In this document: piece by piece, positions 31,386-37,775 of the stretch
Position numbering within the stretch: position 1 is the stretch's first letter
Layout of the letters: the number at the start of each line of letters is the position of its first letter
From: Plantago elongata
Lineage: Eukaryota; Streptophyta; Magnoliopsida; Lamiales; Plantaginaceae
Direction: 5' to 3'
Length of the DNA: 37,775 bases
NCBI GenBank assembly: GCA_036897095.1
Contig: JAYMSP010001000.1
Coordinates: 1 to 37,775 of the forward strand
Program-made: the position numbers and the translations under genes
The notes under the pieces: generated by a model
Databases searched by the model: none
The model's input: only the letters and a program-made list of their open reading frames with translations
What the model was told of the DNA's origin: nothing

Positions 31386-34198
31386 ATGGGAGATATCTTC
31401 GCATGGCTGATTTCCTTTTTTCTCATCATAGCAATTCTTGGCATCATCCTTTACCAGGTAAAATCCATTCTACTGCTTAGCTTAATTGCTGCTGTAACAG
31501 GGTTTTTACTTTATGAGAGGAAGATGTTTTGCTTGATTAGGATGAATTGTGTTTGTGGGGTGAAATTGGTTGGACTCAGTTGGTAAAAGAGTAAAAAGCT
31601 CATTTGATTTGGGCTCTAGTGTGTTCAAAGATTGGAGTTTTGGTTATGCATAAGGATTAAAGTATGTTTAAAGATTGGATTTTTGGTTTATGGGTAGAGA
31701 TTAAAGTATGTTTAATCGAGTTAAGGAGGTTCAAGTGTTGAGTTTATTGATTCTTTGTGAATAACTATGGAAGTAGAAGTTGCTACAGTACTATAAAATA
31801 GTATAGATAGATTTAGCTAGCGCATTGGCAATTCACTTGAGGTTATGTGTTTATCGTGAAATGACCACGTTGTGTTCTTTTCCGAATTTCAGGCAGATGT
31901 CATGTTAGGTGTGTATCTTTGTGGGTTGATAGTGGATTAGTGGTGGTGGGATAAATGGTGAAAGTAATTTTTATACACAGTGGCTACAAAGAGTTTATTG
32001 ATAAAGGTTTATCAATTGCGAGTTCGTCGTAATTACTAATTGACCAAGCACTGCGCTGCGAAATGTTTTCTAACTTTACTTTGGCATTGAAGCACTGACC
32101 ATGCATCTTCTAATCTTTATTCCAATTTTCTAAATCACGCACAATAGTTATAGTACATTGTCTCTAGATTACTGAGGAAACAAAGCATAGAGGTTGTGTA
32201 CCTTACACAATTGTTTATGGGGTGTAAGCTCCTTAGTTACTGTTTATGTACCATGAGTCAAATTGGTTGGACTCAGTTGGTAAAAGTGCAAAGCTCATTT
32301 GCTTTTGTCTCTACTATGTTCTAAGTCAAAGATATGATTTTGGTTTATGCATAAGTATGTTTAATCGACTCATGGAGGTTCAAGTGTTGAATTACGTTGT
32401 TTCTTTGTGCATACCTACAAAAGTAAAAGTTGCTAGTTGCTATTATCTAAGAAAATTGGTACATGTGGAATATTGGCTCTTCAAGAGATTTAGGAATTGT
32501 CTTAGTTCTTTACTATTTCAGGTATGTATCTTTTTGTGGGTTGAAGTGGTGGTGGATAAATGTTGATAACAGAGTTTAGACACAATTACTAATAGACCAA
32601 AGCACCGCGATATGGCTTAGTAATGAACAGCATTGAGTATGCATATCTTATATTCTTAGCCATATTCCAATTTTCTAAAGCATAATGGTACCTTGACTAC
32701 TCAGCAAACTAAGCATAGTTGAATTTTTGTGGAGGATATGTATTTTACGCCATTGGTTATAAGTAGGTAATGCTTGAGCTAGAAAAGGTTCTTATTTGAC
32801 GCACTATAGTAGGACTGGTGAGAGGTCGTGATTGTTCTTCTAAGTACTTTATGCACCTTCTCTTGTTATTTTCCTTTCACTCTTTCATCAATTGAGATGC
32901 GAAATTGTTATTGTGCAGCTGATGTGCCTGGCTGACTTGGAGTACGATTACATCAATCCCTATGATTCGGCCTCAAGGATAAATAAGGCTGTTTTACCCG
33001 AGTTTATTGTACAGGGAGTTTTTTGCTTCCTCCATCTTATTTCGGGACACTGGGTCATGCTTGCACTATGTCTTCCGTATACATATTACAACGTAACATC
33101 GTAAGTTACTTCTTGATTAGTTTCTTTCCAAGTTTTTTGTTATAAATGTTCTTTTTTTGGAAGTCAGTCCTCCTTTTACTACTTCTGTATCTCTATGTTG
33201 TGCCATCGAGGTACATGTGCAGAACAACGCACAGTTCCACTAGATAATTGCTATATAGAACTCAGGGGAAAAACTACTAACTTAATAGAACTTGAAGTGA
33301 TAGCTGATAAGCATGCCTTTTGTTTTTACATCTGTGACTGTAAATGGCTGTTATTTGTTTCACATACGGATTGCGTGTAACCACATCTTGGGGAAGAAAA
33401 AGATTGATAGTTGATTGAAACTCTACTGGGAGCAAAAAGTTAGGGATCTCTGTGTTTATGTATCTCCAGTCCAGTCTTATGAAAGATGCTGTTGTTATCT
33501 CTCTACAGACCAGAAGTAGGCTTATCGTTGTCTATCAGTCCAGTAAACAGTTCTGCTTGTACAGTTGTACTCCCTTTGCCTATATATAGAGACAAATACT
33601 TTCTACTCCAAATCTGCATAAAAATGCTTAGCACTCATATTTTGACAACTGAGAACCCAGCTCTCGTTAATACTTTTATACAGTAGATATATTGCATGTA
33701 CTTTATACAAGTTAAATGGAATTATCTGCATTCTTAAGTTTTTTGGGAAAGGATGTTGCAGTGTAAAACAAAATGGTTTCTTACAACAGGGACGTATTTT
33801 CTTATAGATCTGAACAGGCGATTAATTTGGAGTTGAAAAGTTTTGCAATGTGAAATATGAAACTTGTGTCATTCTATTTATTAAATCTGTACTCAAATGA
33901 ATGTTTTAAAGAATGTCAATTCATGCTTTTTACTTTTTAGTGCTCTAATTCGTGTTGATCTACCAGTTATACCCAACGGAGGCACTTGGTAGATGTAACC
34001 GAAATATTCAATCAACTTCCTTGGGAGAAAAAGATAAGACTGTACAAGCTTGGTTATCTAATCGTCCTTCTGGCCTTGTCAATATTCTGGTAACTGCATT
34101 GCTAGTTTCATAAATCAAATTTCCACTTTTATTTGTTCTACCGTTTTTGACATTATATTTCCTTCCACAGGATGATATGGACCATTGTCGATGAATGA
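31386..34198 (+). CDS. Cornichon family protein (ER cargo export receptor)
   Basis: Cornichon/Erv14 proteins are small ER membrane proteins that load selected membrane cargo into COPII vesicles. Four exons: 31386-31457, 32919-33100, 33967-34089, 34171-34198; 405 bases, 134 residues, normal for the family. Exon 1 encodes the first membrane span (FAWLISFFLIIAILGIILYQ). Then come the family motif LADLEYDYINPYDS with ASRIN, a second span (VQGVFCFLHLISGHWVML), the basic loop with RRHLVDVTEIFNQLPWEKK, and a third span (LGYLIVLLALSIFW). It ends shortly after with IVDE. Plants have several cornichon homologues; which one this is cannot be decided here. Intron 1 (1461 bases) is mostly a tandem duplication. 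Confidence 0.94.
31563..32740. repeat. Tandem duplication inside cornichon intron 1
   Basis: Unit 1 (31563-32259) and unit 2 (32260 to about 32740) abut directly. Shared blocks in order: AAATTGGTTGGACTCAGTTG; AAAGCTCATTTG; GGAGGTTCAAGTGTTGA; TTTGTGGGTTGA; AATTACTAAT, GACCAA, GCAC; TTCCAATTTTCTAAA; and AAGCATAG. Unit 2 is about 200 bases shorter through several deletions. Together the units make up about 80 percent of the intron. Confidence 0.85.
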
Positions 34199-36700
34199 TC
34201 AGTCTCGATTTATTCTACTGTCATCTGTAAGCTTAAATTATTTTTCATTGATAATTATCTTTTGTACATGCACACTAGTTTTTTTTCCATCATCTTCATT
34301 TGTAGAATCTGGAAATGAGACAACGCAACACATTCCTGTAACATTTTGTGCTGATAAAACAATTCAACGTTACATGATTTCTGTACACAAGTCTGATTAA
34401 AATCACTTGGATCTCTACTGATCACAGTGTTTGAGAAAAACACTTTTTGTCGAATGGTTAACATACGTTTGGCGTAGATAAAATGGAAGATAGAAGCAAG
34501 TTACATGTTTCTGATATTTTCTTTCTTCACATGTTTCTGCCTATAAATCTTGTAGCAGATGAGAAAAATATGTATTCATGTTTGCGTGCCTTTTACATTC
34601 TGATGAGCAGATTAAAGATTATGCATTTACTTCAAATCCTGGGTTTGCTCCATGTTGTCAGCTCAGGTTGCCTAAGGTTGGTTCCTAATCCAAATAACTT
34701 ACAACATGAAGGGGGACATTTTACATATAGCAATCCTATTTTGTTTCAAGTTCCTTGACTTAGAAATCGACATTTGTCACCCCTGATCCCATCGAACTTA
34801 TTTCTCTCTACTTCTCCCGGGCCTGTCTTCCAGGATCTCCCAAAACCTCACACGGTTATTAGGTTACACCTGCTATGCAAGACAAGTCTACTCGGTTCGG
34901 TTTGTTAAGACTCAGAACACGACTCGAGGTCTCGATGAATACTTGGCTTTTTTAATACTAATGAGATGTAAATTGTAATCTATGTTCCCTCCGCTAATCG
35001 TGTTCCTGATTTGCGGTAAGCAAGCAACCATCAAAGAAAGGCTGGTGTTTTAGCAGTTGAGCTAAATGACATTGACATCAAGGTAGTTACGTCATCGTGC
35101 TGACATCATCTACAAGCATATTTGTATTGGTGGTTACAGTTAGTTACACCACACACCTCCCAACCACACGTGTCTTTGTGATAGGAGATAAGAAACATGT
35201 TCTCCTCTGGCCATCTCTATACTTTCCATAAATCGGGTTTATCGGGTTTATGTGTAAGTTGATATACCTATAATCTGGAGAATAATTTTAAACTCATGTG
35301 ATTTCATTTTATCAATGAATGTGGTTCATTTTCAACCACAAGGTCTACAACTTATTTGTAGACCCGGTCTATAGAAGAATTTCTCGGCGATGTGTGTTGA
35401 TTGCTTTTGGAGTATGAGTCTAATTTTATATGTGTGAAATTAATTAAGTTTGCCAAATAAGAATATATAGAATTGATTGAATCGGATGTAAATGGACTTC
35501 TAAAATGATTGAATATGGCGTAAATTGACTCTACAACCGATTTTGATAGAGGAGAATGATGCTTGAATGAACTTTGGAATTAAACTTCTAAGGGATTGAT
35601 TGGTATAGAATTTGAGTGGCTGTTTTTAATTAAAAGTGAATTTTTATTTTGTACAAAATATTTAATTTGAGTGGGAAGATGGCCGCTCTAGCGGTATAAG
35701 AAACCGGGAATCTCTTGATGAAGCTCACATGGTATGACGAGCTTAATTTAGAATGCACGTTTCAATTTCCTTACCAATCACATTTAAATGTGTGGTCATA
35801 ATCGTAGTACATATCTCTTGTAATCAATTAATATAAAGATGGCGTGTTTTCTCATACCACACCGAAATGATCGAAACTTTTATTTACATCATAATAAAAG
35901 AGGTTAAATATGTAATGGTTAGGTTTAAATAGCTTAAGGAGGAGAATTCACTCTCTTTATTAAGTTTTTTATTTTCTCTCATTTTATAATTCCATTCAAA
36001 TCTTTCCATTTTCACTTTGACAGTTAAATTCTACTCATTTACGAAGGTTGTTCTCTTTATTTACAAACTCATTCAGTTAAATTTAATTTAACTCAATTTG
36101 AATTCAGTTCTATTTAATTTTATTTAATTATATTTTATATACTACAGCTCCATTCAATCCAGCTCAGTTCATATGGTTACTATCAAAGAGAACAAACCAT
36201 AATACTTTGATGTTATACTCATATATACAACTTCATAAACTAATTATCTTCCTTTTATTGATTTTTTGTTATTTATTTTTAAAACACTAATATTCAACTT
36301 TCTACTTTATCAAATCACTACTAATTTTAGTCTTTTATATTTCACAACTGAAATAATATTTGATGTTTCACTTATTCTTATTTTGTTGATCAAAAGTCAC
36401 ATGAATAATATCAACTGTATTAAAATTATCCGAATTTACTTTTTCACATTCTATTGAAACTTTCTAAATTTAATTATAGTTATATTTATAATATTTCATA
36501 CTTTAATAGGTTTGGCAGTTTCAATTGGATTGAGATTCTATCCCAATAAAACTGGTAAATGTCCATATTAAACACCCACCTGTGTAATTCCTGAAAAAAG
36601 AAGTGGCCAAGTGGGTTTAGTTTGTCCCAAGAGGACAGAAGTATATTATATAAACTCAAATACTCAACGGTCAAAAAATGATTAATCATCATTTGTAACA
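34199..36700. other. Gene-poor spacer after cornichon
   Basis: It starts with the cornichon 3'UTR. A 91-codon open frame at 34483-34758 has no family resemblance and no splice or promoter support. Further on are AT-rich sequence, a perfect 9-bp stem hairpin (35342-35364) and a short direct repeat ATCGGGTTTATCGGGTTTAT near 35232. No transposase or RNA gene is recognised. Confidence 0.5.
35342..35364. repeat. Perfect hairpin, 9-bp stem and 5-base loop
   Basis: GGTCTACAA, CTTAT, TTGTAGACC. A second GGTCTA follows at about 35367. It could be part of a small inverted-repeat element, but no longer terminal repeats or target-site duplication are visible. Confidence 0.5.
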
Positions 36701-36772
36701 ACTTCTCCGACAGTGACACGCAACGACACGTCGTCGTGCGTTTTTACTGCAGTGGTGACATGTCGTCGTCAC
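36678..36772. repeat. Cluster of palindromes and CGTCG motifs near the transposase 3' side
   Basis: It contains the perfect palindrome ATGATTAATCAT (36678-36689), an imperfect one of 22 bases (36719-36740, arms CGCAACGACACG and CGTCGTCGTGCG), and GTGAC...GTCAC (36755-36772). The block is unusually GC-rich for this region. It lies about 250-340 bases beyond the transposase stop, where subterminal repeats of the element would be expected. Confidence 0.45.
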
Positions 36773-37019
36773 ATCGTGAATGCCACGTCATTTTTTATTT
36801 TTTTTTAATTTATATATTATAAAATTGTTTAGAAGTTGAAATTAATCAAATTGCATTTTATTGAAGATGTTTTATAATTTATTGAGATAGAACAAACCAG
36901 GAATATATTACAACATAGTGCGGGAAATTAAAATCGGACGAAGATAAAATTCAACAAACAGACAACACAAAACATCGAAATTAATTAAATACACAACCCC
37001 GACTGGAGAAGACTCATCT

Positions 37020-37775
37020 TCACTGTAGCGTCCAAATATGTTCCATTAAGTCGTTTGTTAGCTGGGTGTGTGTGATTGAACTATGCATCCGGCGTAAATT
37101 GGTCATGTATTCAAAGATAGTATTTATTGTAGATGGTGTCCGACGGATACGAACTACTTCAATAAGATCCAACACTTGCTCACGGGTATCTTGTTCGAGA
37201 TGTTCCATTTCTGTGTCATAGTTTAGGTATTTGTGGCACTCATCTTCAACTATCATGTTGTGGAGTGTTATGCAACAATTCATAATCTCGATGAGCAGGT
37301 TTTTATCGTGCGCAAGTGCCTGATTGCGTATAATTGCAAACCGTGCTTGTATAACTCCGAAAGCACGTTCCACATCTTTGCGGCATGACTCTTGAAGCTC
37401 GGAGAACTTGCGTTGTTTGTGAGTTACCGGATTCGGATGGCAGGAACAAACGTAGCCCAAGGTGGGTAGATCACATCGGTTAGATAGTAAGGCATGTTGT
37501 ATTGACGGCCATTCACCTCAAATTCGACCTAATGGGCCGTGCCGTTATGGATATCGTCGAATACTGGTGAACGTTGCACAATTGATAAGTCATTGTATTT
37601 TCCGAAAATTCCAAAGAATGAATGTCATATCCAAGTATCTTGGGATGCTACTGCTTCTAACACAAGGGTAGACTTTTTACTCTTGCATTGGAACTGATCG
37701 TGCCACGCTTTCGGACAGTTCTTCCATGTCCAGTGCATACAGTCGATACTCCCAAGCATGCCCACAAACCCTCGT
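37020..37775 (-). pseudogene. PIF/Harbinger (ALP1/HARBI1-like) transposase, decayed and cut by the window end
   Basis: The DDE_Tnp_4-type nuclease of PIF/Harbinger DNA transposons. Reading from the window end on the minus strand: GMLGSIDCMHWTWKNCPKAW with the first catalytic Asp, LEAVASQDTWI, then TGA at 37627-37625 where the family has Trp (TWI-stop-HSFFG), then KYNDLSIVQ with the second Asp, a TAG at 37531-37529 before [12 protein letters not shown], then [16 protein letters not shown] single-base shift near 37425-37455 moves the rest into another frame, which stays open to TGA 37022-37020 and holds SCRKDVERAFGVIQARFAI (third catalytic residue, Glu) and CCITLHNMIVEDE. Two stops and a frameshift mean it is inactive. 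The N-terminal part lies beyond the window. Confidence 0.9.

Noticed and set aside
34483-34758. 91-codon plus-strand open frame after the cornichon gene
   Set aside because: Hydrophobic, low-information sequence in a 3' flank, with no recognisable domain or splice context.
1-37775. CRISPR arrays, operons, phage or bacterial defence systems
   Set aside because: The window is intron-rich plant nuclear DNA. The direct repeats present are few, diverged and without spacers of regular length.

Overview
This is nuclear DNA from a flowering plant. It is AT-rich, every intact gene is split by GT-AG introns, and the proteins are plant-type: nucleoplasmin-like FKBP, zeta-class GST, a plastid-targeted DUF1499 protein. 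A pair of potato-inhibitor-I-like genes and an ALP1-like PIF/Harbinger transposase fit a eudicot, perhaps Solanaceae; the family assignment is inference.

Layout. 1-3.8 kb: a tandem duplication of about 2.2 kb, each unit carrying a potato inhibitor I-like gene with its own TATA box; the two coding regions are broken by different frameshifts. 3.8-5.2 kb: no convincing gene. 5.2-7.4 kb (-): nuclear gene for an organellar ribosomal protein L16, with a probable 1.2-kb 5'UTR intron. 8.8-11.4 kb (-): ten-exon zeta-class glutathione S-transferase, with a small tRNA-derived SINE in intron 3. 12.5-16.6 kb (+): thirteen-exon nuclear FKBP43/53-like prolyl isomerase. 17.4-22.7 kb (-): twelve-exon Ku80. 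22.8-25.3 kb: AT-rich spacer with decayed tandem repeats. 25.4-28.0 kb (+): seven-exon DUF1499 protein with a twin-arginine, lumen-type targeting region. 28.6-30.6 kb (-): seven-exon 20S proteasome subunit beta type-1. 31.4-34.2 kb (+): four-exon cornichon homologue whose first intron is mostly a tandem duplication. 34.2-37.0 kb: gene-poor spacer. 37.0 kb to the end (-): a decayed PIF/Harbinger transposase that runs off the window.

The intact genes are unrelated housekeeping functions: organellar translation, tyrosine catabolism, chromatin/histone chaperoning, double-strand break repair and telomere protection, a thylakoid protein, proteolysis and ER export. They do not form a pathway. They lie as divergent pairs (GSTZ/FKBP, Ku80/DUF1499, PBF1/cornichon) with convergent 3' ends between them. 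All exon chains below were joined by hand from GT/AG borders that keep the reading frame, and the codon sums close exactly.

I found no convincing new multi-gene system. The most useful observations are the independently broken inhibitor pair, the SINE with a 10-bp target-site duplication, the FKBP domain that lacks the usual flap tyrosines, the in-phase 41-residue repeat in the same protein, an alternative Ku80 C-terminus by intron retention, and the self-duplicated cornichon intron.
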